From a bacterium (GTDB lineage Bacteria; Bacillota; Clostridia; Christensenellales; UBA1242), in assembly GCA_024692805.1 (NCBI GenBank), contig JAILMD010000062.1, forward strand, positions 1-34,135: a stretch of 34,135 nucleotides of DNA, read 5' to 3'. The notes beneath the pieces were generated by a model. It was not told where the DNA came from, did not search any database, and saw only the letters and a program-made list of their open reading frames with translations. Position 1 is the first letter of the stretch; each line of letters begins with the position of its first letter. This document shows positions 24,386 to 32,582 of the stretch, one piece after another. The position numbers were made by a program, and so were the translations under genes.

Positions 24386-25128
24386 GCTAGTTCCTCCCAA
24401 ATCTCATCAAAATAAGTGTTAAAGTTAGCTTGTTTTCTTCTTTCAAATGGGGTAAGGTTTGAATCAAAATTTGTTGTTACAATTTTTTTAATAGTTCCTG
24501 GGCGCTTTGAAAGAATAAAAATTTTATCGCTCATTGCAACGGCTTCGCCAATGTCGTGAGTTACTAAAATTGCTGTTTTATGTTCATCGCGAATTATCTT
24601 ATAAACGTCATCTTGAACGATTAATCTTGTTTGATAATCAAGAGCGCTAAACGGCTCATCAAGAAGCAAAATTTCGGGCTTTGTTGCAAGCGTTCTGATT
24701 AAGGCAACTCGTTGGCGCATTCCACCAGAAAGATTGCTGGGGTGGTGATTAGTAAAATCGCCTAAACCATATTTTGCTAATAGGTTTTTAGCGTAGCTGA
24801 CATTTTCTTTAGTTGCTTTTTTCTGAACAACAAGGCCAAGTTTAACGTTAGAAAGAATGTTAAGCCATTCAAAAAGATTATCTCTTTGAAACATATATCC
24901 AATTTTTGAGTTGGGCTTAGAAACAACTTGGCCATCTAAAATAACGCTTCCGCTTGAAGTTTTTATAAGCCCACTAATTATGTTTAAAATTGTGCTTTTT
25001 CCGCAACCGCTTGGCCCAACAATGCTAACAAATTCGCCATCATTAACGCTTAAAGACAAGTTTTTAAGCGCCTGGGTTTCGCCTAACTTTGAGTGGTAAA
25101 TTAAACTAATATTATCTAGTTTTAGCAT
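24382..25128 (-). CDS. ABC transporter ATP-binding protein, SsuB/TauB-like
   Basis: This 248-residue ATPase energises the adjacent permease. Walker A is GPSGCGKST (38-46), the Q-loop is in YMFQRDNL, the signature is LSGGMRQR, Walker B is LLLDEPFSALD and the switch histidine is in VTHDIGEA. AGGAG lies before the ATG. It overlaps the permease gene and follows the binding-protein gene by 16 bases. Confidence 0.95.
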   Translation of the reverse strand: MLKLDNISLIYHSKLGETQALKNLSLSVNDGEFVSIVGPSGCGKSTILNIISGLIKTSSGSVILDGQVVSKPNSKIGYMFQRDNLFEWLNILSNVKLGLVVQKKATKENVSYAKNLLAKYGLGDFTNHHPSNLSGGMRQRVALIRTLATKPEILLLDEPFSALDYQTRLIVQDDVYKIIRDEHKTAILVTHDIGEAVAMSDKIFILSKRPGTIKKIVTTNFDSNLTPFERRKQANFNTYFDEIWEELA

Positions 25129-25144
25129 CTGTTTTCTCCTAGGT

Positions 25145-26131
25145 TTAAATTTTTAAAGCAAATGAATTGTCAACAACATCAGTCATCTTAACATTAGCAC
25201 TAGAATCAAGAGTGTTGGCATTTTTTAAAACCTCCAAAAGTTTGTTAAAACTAGCCTCAGTCATTGCACTTGAAGCCATCCAAGCATCAATAGCTTTATA
25301 ACTTGTAACGGCGTAAGAAAGCGACTCAATTGATGAAGTTTCAAATGATGGTTGAAGCGCTCTTGCAACTGTTTCGCTATCGTTAGTCATGATGAAATTA
25401 TATGCCTTTTTGATTGCCCTTAAAAAGCCTTCAATTTTGTCAGGATGATTCTTCATAAAGCTTGAAGTTGCCATAAAGCAAGTGTAAGGGATTTCGCCTG
25501 AATAAGCACCAACTGACCCAACGATATATCCTAAGCCTTGGTTTTGATATTCTGTTGCCGTTGGTTCAAACATTGTGCAGAAATCACCGCTTCCGCCCTG
25601 GAAGGTTGGAACCATTGCGCCAAAAGATGTATCAAGGTCAAGAGTTATGTTATTGCCATTAGTTAGCCCAATTGAGTTAACGATATATTCAAAGGTCATA
25701 GCAGGCATTCCGCCACGCCTTCCTGCAATAACAGTTTTGCCAGTTAAATCGGTTTGCCAATTAAAGTTTTCTATTGGCGTTCTTGAAACAAGGAATGAGC
25801 CATCTCGTTTGGTTAATTGGCCAAAAATGATAGGGTGGTTTGTTGAGCCATTTGCTCTAACATAAACAACGGTTTCAGGGCCGAGCAACGCTATGTCAGC
25901 ATTTCCTGAAAGCAGGCTTGACATACAAACATCGCTGCCTTGGCCGCTTGTTAATTCTATTTTTATGCCTTCTTCTTCCATATAGCCTTGGTTAATTGCA
26001 ACATAAAGCGGAGCATAGAAAACGCTGTGAGTAACTTCGCTCATTCTAATGATGTCGCTATTTTTGCAACCAACGAAAGTAACAGAGAAAAAGAGCATTA
26101 TTGATAAGCAAATTATTAAAAATCTTTTCAA
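25145..26131 (-). CDS. Substrate-binding lipoprotein of the NMT1/SsuA family
   Basis: This 328-residue lipoprotein has a signal peptide ending in a lipobox with C22 (VTFVGC), so it is anchored outside the membrane. The mature part has the two-lobe NMT1-like pattern: FYAPLYVAINQGYMEEEGI, then GNADIALLGPE and DLTGKTVIAGRRGG. This fold binds small compounds such as sulfonates, nitrate, pyrimidine precursors of thiamine or flavins; the ligand cannot be told here, and no TPP or FMN riboswitch precedes it. The start is a TTG at 26131 with a very strong AAGGAGGG six bases upstream; no ATG fits. It is the first gene of the operon. Confidence 0.93.
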   Translation of the reverse strand: MKRFLIICLSIMLFFSVTFVGCKNSDIIRMSEVTHSVFYAPLYVAINQGYMEEEGIKIELTSGQGSDVCMSSLLSGNADIALLGPETVVYVRANGSTNHPIIFGQLTKRDGSFLVSRTPIENFNWQTDLTGKTVIAGRRGGMPAMTFEYIVNSIGLTNGNNITLDLDTSFGAMVPTFQGGSGDFCTMFEPTATEYQNQGLGYIVGSVGAYSGEIPYTCFMATSSFMKNHPDKIEGFLRAIKKAYNFIMTNDSETVARALQPSFETSSIESLSYAVTSYKAIDAWMASSAMTEASFNKLLEVLKNANTLDSSANVKMTDVVDNSFALKI

Positions 26132-26211
26132 AATTTTCCCTCCTTATTAAAAATTGCTCAATGCATTTTATGAAAGTTTTTGATAAAGGTTGAAAAGTGT
26201 TAAGTTTTGTA

Positions 26212-26239
26212 TTGATATTTTTTATTTTTTGTTTATAAT
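26212..26239 (+). promoter_or_regulatory. Sigma-A promoter of the small membrane protein-valS unit
   Basis: TTGATA (26212-26217), a 16-base spacer and consensus TATAAT (26234-26239), about 30 bases before the GTG start. There is no T-box leader for valS. Confidence 0.8.
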
Positions 26240-26268
26240 GATAATATAGCTAATTCGGAGGAATATAG

Positions 26269-26463
26269 GTGAAATTAGTTATCAATATTATTGCTTTGGT
26301 TGTTTTAATTGTTGGTTTTGTTTTAGCTGTTTTTGCAAAGTATATTATAACTGACAACAAAAACAAGGGCGAATTAACAAGAAAACAAGTTAAGCTTAGC
26401 TTAATTGGATATATAATTTGCGGGTTTGCCGCTTTGATATTTTTAATTGGGAGTTTTTTTTAA
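26269..26463 (+). CDS. Small two-helix membrane protein
   Basis: This 64-residue protein has two hydrophobic helices (about 3-27 and 43-63) joined by a charged loop, TDNKNKGELTRKQVK. I do not recognise a family. It starts at GTG 26269 with GGAGG nine bases upstream. It ends nine bases before valS with the valS ribosome site in the gap, so the two are one transcript; a functional link is not implied. Confidence 0.8.
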   Translation: MKLVINIIALVVLIVGFVLAVFAKYIITDNKNKGELTRKQVKLSLIGYIICGFAALIFLIGSFF

Positions 26464-26472
26464 GGAGAATTT

Positions 26473-29067
26473 ATGGAAAAGAATTTTGAGCCAAAGAAAG
26501 AAGCTGAAATTTATAAAAGATGGGTTGATAATGGGCTCTTTAAGCCAAAAAGCGATAAGGGAATAAAAACCGGCGAAAGTTTTTCAATTATTATGCCTCC
26601 GCCAAACATTACCGGCCAACTTCATATTGGTCATGCCCTTAATAACACTATGCAAGACGTTTTAACAAGATATAACAGAATGCAGGGCAAGAATTGTTTA
26701 TGGGTTCCTGGAACTGACCATGCTTCAATTGCAACGGAAGTTAAAATTATTGAAGCGCTTAAAAAAGAAGGCTTAACTAAAGAAAAACTTGGCAGAGATG
26801 AATTTTTAAAACGCGCTTGGGCATGGAACGATAAATTCGGCGGAAGAATTAAAACCCAACTTAAAAGTCTTGGTTGCAGTTGCGATTGGGATAGGTGCGC
26901 CTTTACTATGGACGAGCCTAGGCAAAAAGCCGTTTTAAAAGTTTTTAAACAACTTTATGATGAAGGCTTAATTTATAGGGGTAATAAGATTATTAACTGG
27001 TGCCCTTGTTGTAAAACAGCGCTTAGTGATGCTGAAGTTGACCATGTTGACGAAAGCGGTTTCCTTTGGCATATTAGATATCCTTATGCCGACGGAAATG
27101 GTTATCTTGTTGTTGCAACAACACGCCCTGAAACCTTGTTTGGTGACGTTTGTGTTGCTGTTAACCCGGAAGACAAACGTTATGCTGATAAAATTGGCAA
27201 AATGGTAATTCTTCCAACAGTAAATAAAGAAATTCCTGTTGTTAGTGATAGTTATGTTGAAAAAGACTTTGGAACGGGCGCCGTTAAGATAACGCCTGCT
27301 CATGACCCTAATGACTATGAGGTTGGTAAAAGGCATAACCTTAGCCCAATTTGCGTTATGAACGATGATGGAACAATGAACGAACTTGCTGGGGTTTATA
27401 ACGGGCTAACAAGAGAAGATTGCCGAAAGAAACTTATTGAAGACTTAAAGAAGGCTAACCTTATTGAAAAGATTGAGCCATATACTATTTCAAAGGGCCA
27501 TTGTTATAGGTGCCATACCGTTGTTGAGCCAATGATAAGCAAACAATGGTTTATGGATATGAACGAAATGGCGAAAGTTGCTTTAAAAGCCGTTGATTCT
27601 GGCGAGTTAAAAATCATTCCTAACAGGGTTGAAAAGATTTATAGAAACTGGCTAATCAACATTAAAGATTGGTGCATTTCAAGGCAACTTTGGTGGGGCC
27701 ATAGAATTCCTGCTTATTATTGTGATGATTGCGGAAACACTATGGTTAGTGAAAATAACGTAACTAAATGTAACAAATGCGGAAGCAACCATATTCATCA
27801 AGAAGAAGACGTTCTTGACACATGGTTTAGTTCTGCGCTTTGGCCATTCTCAACGCTTGGCTATCCAGAAAAAACTAAAGACCTAGAAGATTTCTTCCCA
27901 ACAACAACGCTTGTTACTGCGCAAGATATAATCTTCTTCTGGGTTGCAAGAATGGTTATGCTATCAACTAAAATTATGGGCAAAGTTCCATTTAAAAACG
28001 TTTTAATTAACGGAATTGTTAGAGATGATGAAGGCAAGAAGATGAGCAAATCTTCAAACAATGGCGTTGACCCAATTGAAATAATTGATAAATATGGCGC
28101 TGATAGTTTAAGGTTTAGCTTGCTTTTAGGAAACGGAACTTGCAACGACTTTAGGTTTAGCGAAACTAAAATTCTTGAAGATAGGAAGTTTATAAACAAG
28201 GTTTGGAACGCCGGTAAATTCTTAGAGCTCTGCATCAGCCAAACTGAAGGCGAACTCAACTTTGAAAAAACTGACTTAAACGTTTTTGATAAGTGGATTT
28301 ATTCAAAACTTGATGCTGCGATTAGCGACGTTGTTAAGTTTATGAACCAACTTGATATAAATATGGCAGTATCGAGAATTTATAACTTTGTTTGGGATGA
28401 ATTCTGTGATAACTATGTTGAGTTAACGAAGCCTTATGTTTATAGCGAGAATAAAGAGGAAAGACGTCACGCAGTTGCTATTTTAAAAGATGTTTATATT
28501 AACATCTTAAAGTTATTGCATCCAATTATCCCATTTATAACCGAAGATATTTATTCTAACTTTGCTAGCGGGTTTTTAATGGAACAAAGTTATGCAACTA
28601 GCGTTGGTAAGTTTAAACAAGAAAAAAAACTTGTTGATAAAATTATTTCAACAATTAAAAAGATAAGAGAGATTAGGCTTATTTATAACGTTGTTCCAAG
28701 CAAGAAGTTAACGCTTATTGCTAACGCAAATGATAAACCAAGCGTAACAAAGGCCGAATTAGTTTTATCTAAAATGGTTAATATTGAAAAAGTTATTTAC
28801 GTTAAACCAGCTGAAGAAACTATTGACTTTGTCACTGAAATTGGCGAACTAGGGCTTTTAAAGAGCGAAGTTATTGACAAAGAGAAAGAAAAAGAAAAAT
28901 TAACAAAAGAGCTCGAAGCCGTTGATAAAGAGATAGAGGTTTTAAAGGTAAGGCTTGATAATCCTAACTTTATGACAAAAGCGCCAAAGAACTTGATTGA
29001 TGAGCTAAAAGCAAGGTTTGAATATCTTTCAAACAGCAAAAAAGCGATAGAAGCCAAATTAAAATAG
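26473..29067 (+). CDS. valS: Valyl-tRNA synthetase
   Basis: This 864-residue class Ia synthetase charges tRNA-Val. The HIGH motif is in PPPNITGQLHIGHALNN (about 42-58) and KMSKS is at 523-527. A CP1 editing domain (ATTRPETLFGD) removes misactivated threonine. Cysteine pairs WCPCC and CDDCG...CNKCG suggest bound zinc. The C-terminal coiled coil that contacts the tRNA is clear from about 800 (EKEKEKLTKELEAVDKEIEVL). Length and order are normal. AAGGAG lies just before the ATG. Confidence 0.97.
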   Translation: MEKNFEPKKEAEIYKRWVDNGLFKPKSDKGIKTGESFSIIMPPPNITGQLHIGHALNNTMQDVLTRYNRMQGKNCLWVPGTDHASIATEVKIIEALKKEGLTKEKLGRDEFLKRAWAWNDKFGGRIKTQLKSLGCSCDWDRCAFTMDEPRQKAVLKVFKQLYDEGLIYRGNKIINWCPCCKTALSDAEVDHVDESGFLWHIRYPYADGNGYLVVATTRPETLFGDVCVAVNPEDKRYADKIGKMVILPTVNKEIPVVSDSYVEKDFGTGAVKITPAHDPNDYEVGKRHNLSPICVMNDDGTMNELAGVYNGLTREDCRKKLIEDLKKANLIEKIEPYTISKGHCYRCHTVVEPMISKQWFMDMNEMAKVALKAVDSGELKIIPNRVEKIYRNWLINIKDWCISRQLWWGHRIPAYYCDDCGNTMVSENNVTKCNKCGSNHIHQEEDVLDTWFSSALWPFSTLGYPEKTKDLEDFFPTTTLVTAQDIIFFWVARMVMLSTKIMGKVPFKNVLINGIVRDDEGKKMSKSSNNGVDPIEIIDKYGADSLRFSLLLGNGTCNDFRFSETKILEDRKFINKVWNAGKFLELCISQTEGELNFEKTDLNVFDKWIYSKLDAAISDVVKFMNQLDINMAVSRIYNFVWDEFCDNYVELTKPYVYSENKEERRHAVAILKDVYINILKLLHPIIPFITEDIYSNFASGFLMEQSYATSVGKFKQEKKLVDKIISTIKKIREIRLIYNVVPSKKLTLIANANDKPSVTKAELVLSKMVNIEKVIYVKPAEETIDFVTEIGELGLLKSEVIDKEKEKEKLTKELEAVDKEIEVLKVRLDNPNFMTKAPKNLIDELKARFEYLSNSKKAIEAKLK

Positions 29068-29073
29068 AAAAAG

Positions 29074-29108
29074 AAACCGAATTTATTAAAATTCGGTTTT
29101 ATTTTTTT
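29074..29108 (+). terminator. Intrinsic terminator after valS
   Basis: An 11-bp stem AAACCGAATTT/AAATTCGGTTT (29074-29084 with 29089-29099) has a four-base loop and a T-rich tail. Confidence 0.88.
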
Positions 29109-29150
29109 AAAAATTTCAATATTTTATGAAATCTAACAAAAACAAATAAT

Positions 29151-29157
29151 TTCGACA
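29151..29157 (-). promoter_or_regulatory. Perfect Spo0A box upstream of spo0A
   Basis: TTCGACA on the plus strand is the exact reverse complement of the Spo0A box TGTCGAA. It lies 117 bases before the spo0A ATG in a non-coding region, suggesting autoregulation. Confidence 0.6.
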
Positions 29158-29204
29158 TTTTAGTTGAAATTAGTTAAAATTAAGACACACCATTTATAAC
29201 GTTT

Positions 29205-29234
29205 TTGTTTTTTTGTGAAAGTTTTTGTGATAAT
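29205..29234 (+). promoter_or_regulatory. Likely promoter of spo0A
   Basis: An extended -10 TGTGATAAT (GATAAT at 29229-29234) with a weak -35 TTGTTT at 29205-29210 (18-base spacer). A near-match to the Spo0A box overlaps the expected transcription start. Confidence 0.45.
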
Positions 29235-29241
29235 CTTGAAT

Positions 29242-29248
29242 TGTCGCA
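29242..29248 (+). promoter_or_regulatory. Second, imperfect Spo0A box
   Basis: TGTCGCA differs from TGTCGAA at one position and lies 26 bases before the spo0A ATG, in opposite orientation to the perfect box. Confidence 0.4.
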
Positions 29249-29273
29249 CTCAAGGTAGCGAAAAGGAGATTTT

Positions 29274-30029
29274 ATGGAACAAATTAGTGTTATTATAGCA
29301 GATGATAACGAAACACAAAGAAACAAATTAGAAAAAGTTTTAAGCGAAAACCCAGAGATAAAAGTTGTTGGAATCGCTAATAAGGGGAGCGAAGCGCTTG
29401 AACTTATTAATAAATTTAGGCCAGCGGTTGCGGTTATTGACGTTTTGCTTTCAGGAAGTGATGGTTTTTTCGTTATGGAGGAGTGTAAAAAACAAAACAT
29501 TCCAACAAAATTTTTAATTCAAACGGCGCTTTCAAGCGATACTTTCGTTGCAAAGGCAATGAGCCTTGGCGCAACATATTATATGATAAAGCCTTATGAT
29601 GAAAGCATTTTGGCTAATAGAATTGTTGATTTAGTTAGCGAAAACTTTAGCGAGGGCTTTAATGTTGTTAGTGATTCAAAAACGAAACAAATTGACGAAA
29701 AAATTAGCAATATTTTTATAACTGTTGGAATTCCTGCTCACATAAAAGGATACCAATTTTTAAGGGAAGCAATTAAACTAGCAATCAATAAACCAGATAT
29801 CATTAACAGCATAACCAAAGAGCTTTACCCAAGCATTGCTAATCATTTTAACACCAGCGCTAGCAAAGTTGAAAGGGCAATAAGGCACGCTATTGAGGTT
29901 GCGTGGAACCGCGGAAAGATTGAAAATATTAATTCAGTTTTTGGGCTTAAAGTTTATTCAAGTAACGAAAAACCAACAAATGGCGAGTTTATTGCGCTTG
30001 TTGCAGATAAAATGTTAATTGAATCATAA
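29274..30029 (+). CDS. spo0A: Spo0A, master regulator of sporulation
   Basis: This 251-residue response regulator decides entry into sporulation when phosphorylated. The receiver domain (about 1-125) has the acidic pocket D10-D11, phospho-acceptor D56, T84 and K106, all at Bacillus-like positions. The C-terminal SpoA DNA-binding domain has the hallmarks GIPAHIKGYQFLREAI, the ITKELYPSIA helix, SKVERAIRHAIEVAWNRG and the KPTNGEFIA end. AAGGAG precedes the ATG. It usually follows spoIVB in Clostridia and Bacilli; here it follows the valS terminator instead. 0A boxes upstream suggest that it controls itself. Confidence 0.97.
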   Translation: MEQISVIIADDNETQRNKLEKVLSENPEIKVVGIANKGSEALELINKFRPAVAVIDVLLSGSDGFFVMEECKKQNIPTKFLIQTALSSDTFVAKAMSLGATYYMIKPYDESILANRIVDLVSENFSEGFNVVSDSKTKQIDEKISNIFITVGIPAHIKGYQFLREAIKLAINKPDIINSITKELYPSIANHFNTSASKVERAIRHAIEVAWNRGKIENINSVFGLKVYSSNEKPTNGEFIALVADKMLIES

Positions 30030-30057
30030 TTAAAAATAAAAAAGTTTTAAAAAAAGG

Positions 30058-30084
30058 TTTACAAACATTTTCTTTTGATATAAT
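30058..30084 (+). promoter_or_regulatory. Promoter of the double zinc-ribbon gene
   Basis: An extended -10 TGATATAAT (TATAAT at 30079-30084) with TTTACA at 30058-30063. The 15-base spacer is short, but the extended -10 can compensate. Confidence 0.6.
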
Positions 30085-30142
30085 ATATTGCTAGTTGTAA
30101 CAAAACTAAACTGGTTTATGTAATATATCTTAAGGAGATATT

Positions 30143-30661
30143 ATGGAAAAAGGTAAGAAATACAAGAAGTGCCCTAGATGTGAACTTAACTATATTCTTG
30201 AAGATCAAGATTATTGCATGGTTTGCTTAGCGGAAATGAAACTAGTTGATGATCCTAATGATGATGATCTTGAAATTTGCCCAATTTGTGGCGTTAATTA
30301 TGTTAGCATTGATCAAGCAATGTGTGATGAGTGTGCTAAAAAGAGAACGCTTGATGACATTGTTGATGAGCGTGATGATTCAAAACTTGGCTCAGATGGT
30401 GATGACGAGGGTGGCGAAGAAACAACTTCAATTGATGACCTTAAACCAGAAGATGATGATGTTGAAATCATAAGTCTTAGCGAGCTTGGAGAAGATGAAG
30501 ACGACTTTGATGATGAAGATGACGAAGATGAAGACGATTCATTTAGTGAGTCAATCCAAGATGATGATGACTTTGAATATGTTAACCCAGATGATTTTGA
30601 TGATGATGAGCTTGAAGATGAAGATGACGACAAACTCGATGACGAAGATGACGATGAATAA
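30143..30661 (+). CDS. Duplicated zinc-ribbon protein with a long acidic tail
   Basis: This 172-residue protein begins with two matching zinc-ribbon repeats, each C-x2-C-x11-C-x2-C: C10, C13, C25, C28 and C46, C49, C61, C64. Both share an NY...DQ core between the cysteine pairs (ELNYILEDQDY and GVNYVSIDQAM), so they arose by duplication. From about residue 70 to the end the protein is almost entirely Asp and Glu with short hydrophobic breaks such as VEIISLSELG. Acidic tails of this kind occur in RNA polymerase delta subunits and nucleic-acid mimics, but I do not recognise this family. It has its own promoter, AAGGAG ribosome site and terminator, between spo0A and veg. Confidence 0.88.
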   Translation: MEKGKKYKKCPRCELNYILEDQDYCMVCLAEMKLVDDPNDDDLEICPICGVNYVSIDQAMCDECAKKRTLDDIVDERDDSKLGSDGDDEGGEETTSIDDLKPEDDDVEIISLSELGEDEDDFDDEDDEDEDDSFSESIQDDDDFEYVNPDDFDDDELEDEDDDKLDDEDDDE

Positions 30662-30671
30662 TTAAAATTTA

Positions 30672-30702
30672 AGAAAACTCTTTAAAAGGGTTTTCTTTTT
30701 TT
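30672..30702 (+). terminator. Intrinsic terminator after the zinc-ribbon gene
   Basis: A 10-bp stem AGAAAACTCT/AGGGTTTTCT (30672-30681 with 30687-30696, one T-G pair) has a five-base loop and a T run. Confidence 0.85.
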
Positions 30703-30747
30703 GTTTAAAAAAATGTTGTTTGGCAAAAATTTTTGCGAGGTGAATTT

Positions 30748-30990
30748 ATGAGAAAAAACTCAATAAACTTAAATGATATTGCCGAGCAAATAAAAAGCAT
30801 GAAGGGCGAAAGTGTTAAAATGAACGTAACCAAGGGCCGAAAGCGAATTCAAAAATATACCGGAATTATTGAAAGCATTTATCCTAATCTTTTTACGGTT
30901 AAAATAGATAACCCAATTGCTCAAGATTATTTAAGTTTTTCATATAACGAAGTTTTATGTGGTCAGGTTAAGGTAACGAGAAACAAATAA
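30748..30990 (+). CDS. veg: Veg family protein
   Basis: This 80-residue protein matches Veg (formerly DUF1021), a small beta-barrel-like protein highly expressed in Bacillus and linked to biofilm formation and spore outgrowth. Recognisable segments are INLNDIAEQIKSMKG, the TKGRKRIQKYTG strand, IYPNLFTVKI and the final SFSYNEVLCGQV. GAGG lies five to eight bases before the ATG at 30748; an in-frame TTG at 30733 would cross that ribosome site. In Bacillus veg lies near the sspF-ispE region; here it lies in front of sipL. Confidence 0.93.
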   Translation: MRKNSINLNDIAEQIKSMKGESVKMNVTKGRKRIQKYTGIIESIYPNLFTVKIDNPIAQDYLSFSYNEVLCGQVKVTRNK

Positions 30991-31004
30991 TTTTTTTAAA
31001 AACG

Positions 31005-31032
31005 TCATAATCAAAACTTTCTAGCATAGAAT
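31005..31032 (+). promoter_or_regulatory. Sigma-E-like promoter of sipL
   Basis: The hexamer-plus TCATAAT (31005-31011) resembles the sigma-E -35 (KMATATT), and CATAGAAT (31025-31032) matches the -10 (CATACAnT) at all but one fixed base. The spacer is 13 bases, slightly short. sipL is a known sigma-E gene in Clostridioides difficile. Confidence 0.45.
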
Positions 31033-31059
31033 TCTAAAAACGGGTATGGAGGGAAGATT

Positions 31060-32517
31060 ATGGCGTTTTCACAAACAGAAACCAATTTTAGAGTTCAAAA
31101 GAAGGTTGAGGCTTGTCAAGTTAATATTAAAGATAAGATTTTGGCTTCAGTTAGTTCACCAAAGCAAATTATGGGCTACACGGTTACCCCAAGAATAACA
31201 AGCGTTGAAGAGGTTGGCGATGTTGTTAATTTTTCAGGAAATGCTTGCGTTAGCGTTATGTTTTTAAACGCAGATAATGAGGTTAATGGGGTTAGAGAAA
31301 ACGTTGAGTTTTCTTCAAGTTTTGAAAAGAGCAATTTAACAGATATTTGGCTTAACCCAATGATTAATGATAGCAGCTTAACAATCGCTGAAAATGAAGC
31401 CAAAGTTAGTTTTAACGTTAAAATTGATTGTTTTGGTCAACAAGAAACCAACATTTGTCAAATTAGTGAAAATGATGAAAATGTTGTAACAAAAACTGAA
31501 GATAAAACTGTTTTAAACCTTTCTTGTGCTTCGAGCGAAGAATTTACTTTAAGCGAAGAAATTAAAGAGTCAAAAGTTATTGAAGAAGTTGTTTTGGCTA
31601 GCGCAATTGCCAACGTTTTAGAAGTTTCTAGTGAAGAAAATATGGTTGTTGTAGGCGGTGTTTTAAACGTTAAATTAACTTATAAAACAGGTGATGATTT
31701 AACAACTTCAGTTAAAGAAATTCCTTTTAAACAAGAATTGGCTTGCGCTGGGGCAACGCCTGATGATAACGCTAACGTGAGTTTATATTTATCTAATTTA
31801 AGCGCATCAATAAACTCTAATGAAAGCGCTGAAAATGAGACAAATATTAGCGTTATAGCAAGTTTTAATGCTATTAGTTATTGTTATCAAGAAAAAACAA
31901 TAACCCAAGTTGTTGACGCTTTTAGCACGGCTAGCGAAACCAATACAATTTTAACTGCTGATTGCGTTAATAGTTATTTTAGTGAGCCATCAAAAATTCA
32001 ATATGCCGATAGCGTTATTAACATTGAAAATTACCCAGAATTTGATGAGATAGTTTCAGTTAATGCTTGCCAAACTTATCTTTCAGGGAATAATGAAGGC
32101 GTTGTTGCAACTATTGTTTCGCTTAAAGATAGAGAGGGCAATATTATTAGCATTAATGAAAATGTGCCGGTTATAATTTCTGGTGAAGTTGGCCAAAATG
32201 TTCAGGCAATCGTTTCTAATTATCATAATAGGGGCGGTAAAGAACTTGAAATAAATTTTGTTTTTGCCAGCCAAGTTTCAAGCGTTAAAGAAACAAACCT
32301 AAACTATGTTTCAAACCTTGAAGAAATTAGCGAAATTGTTGATGAAAGCGATATGAAAATGTATGTCGTTAAAGAAAATGAAACGCTGTTTGACGTTTGC
32401 AGGGCCCTTAAAGTTAATCCTAGTGTTGTTGCTAGTCAAAATGAAAATACTGACTCTTTAACTAAAGGAGATAAGGTTTTTGTTTATTTCCCCAAAACTG
32501 CAAACTTTGAAGAATAA
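31060..32517 (+). CDS. sipL: SipL-like SpoIVA-interacting coat morphogenesis protein
   Basis: This 485-residue protein has several SPOCS (DUF3794) beta domains followed by a C-terminal LysM domain (about 434-478: YVVKENETLFDVCRALKV and GDKVFVYF). This is the architecture of SipL, which binds the coat ATPase SpoIVA in Clostridia and is needed for engulfment and coat placement on the forespore. Three SPOCS-like blocks seem present, near 20-130, 160-285 and 305-420, compared with the usual two. There is no signal peptide, in line with action in the mother cell cytoplasm. GGAGGG lies before the ATG. Confidence 0.88.
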   Translation: MAFSQTETNFRVQKKVEACQVNIKDKILASVSSPKQIMGYTVTPRITSVEEVGDVVNFSGNACVSVMFLNADNEVNGVRENVEFSSSFEKSNLTDIWLNPMINDSSLTIAENEAKVSFNVKIDCFGQQETNICQISENDENVVTKTEDKTVLNLSCASSEEFTLSEEIKESKVIEEVVLASAIANVLEVSSEENMVVVGGVLNVKLTYKTGDDLTTSVKEIPFKQELACAGATPDDNANVSLYLSNLSASINSNESAENETNISVIASFNAISYCYQEKTITQVVDAFSTASETNTILTADCVNSYFSEPSKIQYADSVINIENYPEFDEIVSVNACQTYLSGNNEGVVATIVSLKDREGNIISINENVPVIISGEVGQNVQAIVSNYHNRGGKELEINFVFASQVSSVKETNLNYVSNLEEISEIVDESDMKMYVVKENETLFDVCRALKVNPSVVASQNENTDSLTKGDKVFVYFPKTANFEE

Positions 32518-32522
32518 ACGCC

Positions 32523-32560
32523 AAAAAGTGCTGAAATCTTAAAAAATTCAGCACTTTTTT
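32523..32560 (+). terminator. Intrinsic terminator after sipL
   Basis: A 13-bp perfect stem AAAAAGTGCTGAA/TTCAGCACTTTTT (32523-32535 with 32547-32559) has an 11-base loop and T tail. Confidence 0.9.
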
Positions 32561-32582
32561 CATTTTTTAAACCTAAAATTGC

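Noticed and set aside
26132..26211. TPP or FMN riboswitch for the NMT1-type transporter
   Set aside because: The region upstream of the binding-protein gene is short and AT-rich with none of the conserved riboswitch elements.
26968..27336. Reading frames antisense to valS and other large genes
   Set aside because: They lie opposite well-supported conserved genes, lack ribosome sites and resemble no protein.
30313..30633. Long serine-rich reading frame on the minus strand
   Set aside because: It is the antisense of the GAT/GAA-rich acidic tail of the zinc-ribbon gene; codon repeats explain it fully, and it has no ribosome site.
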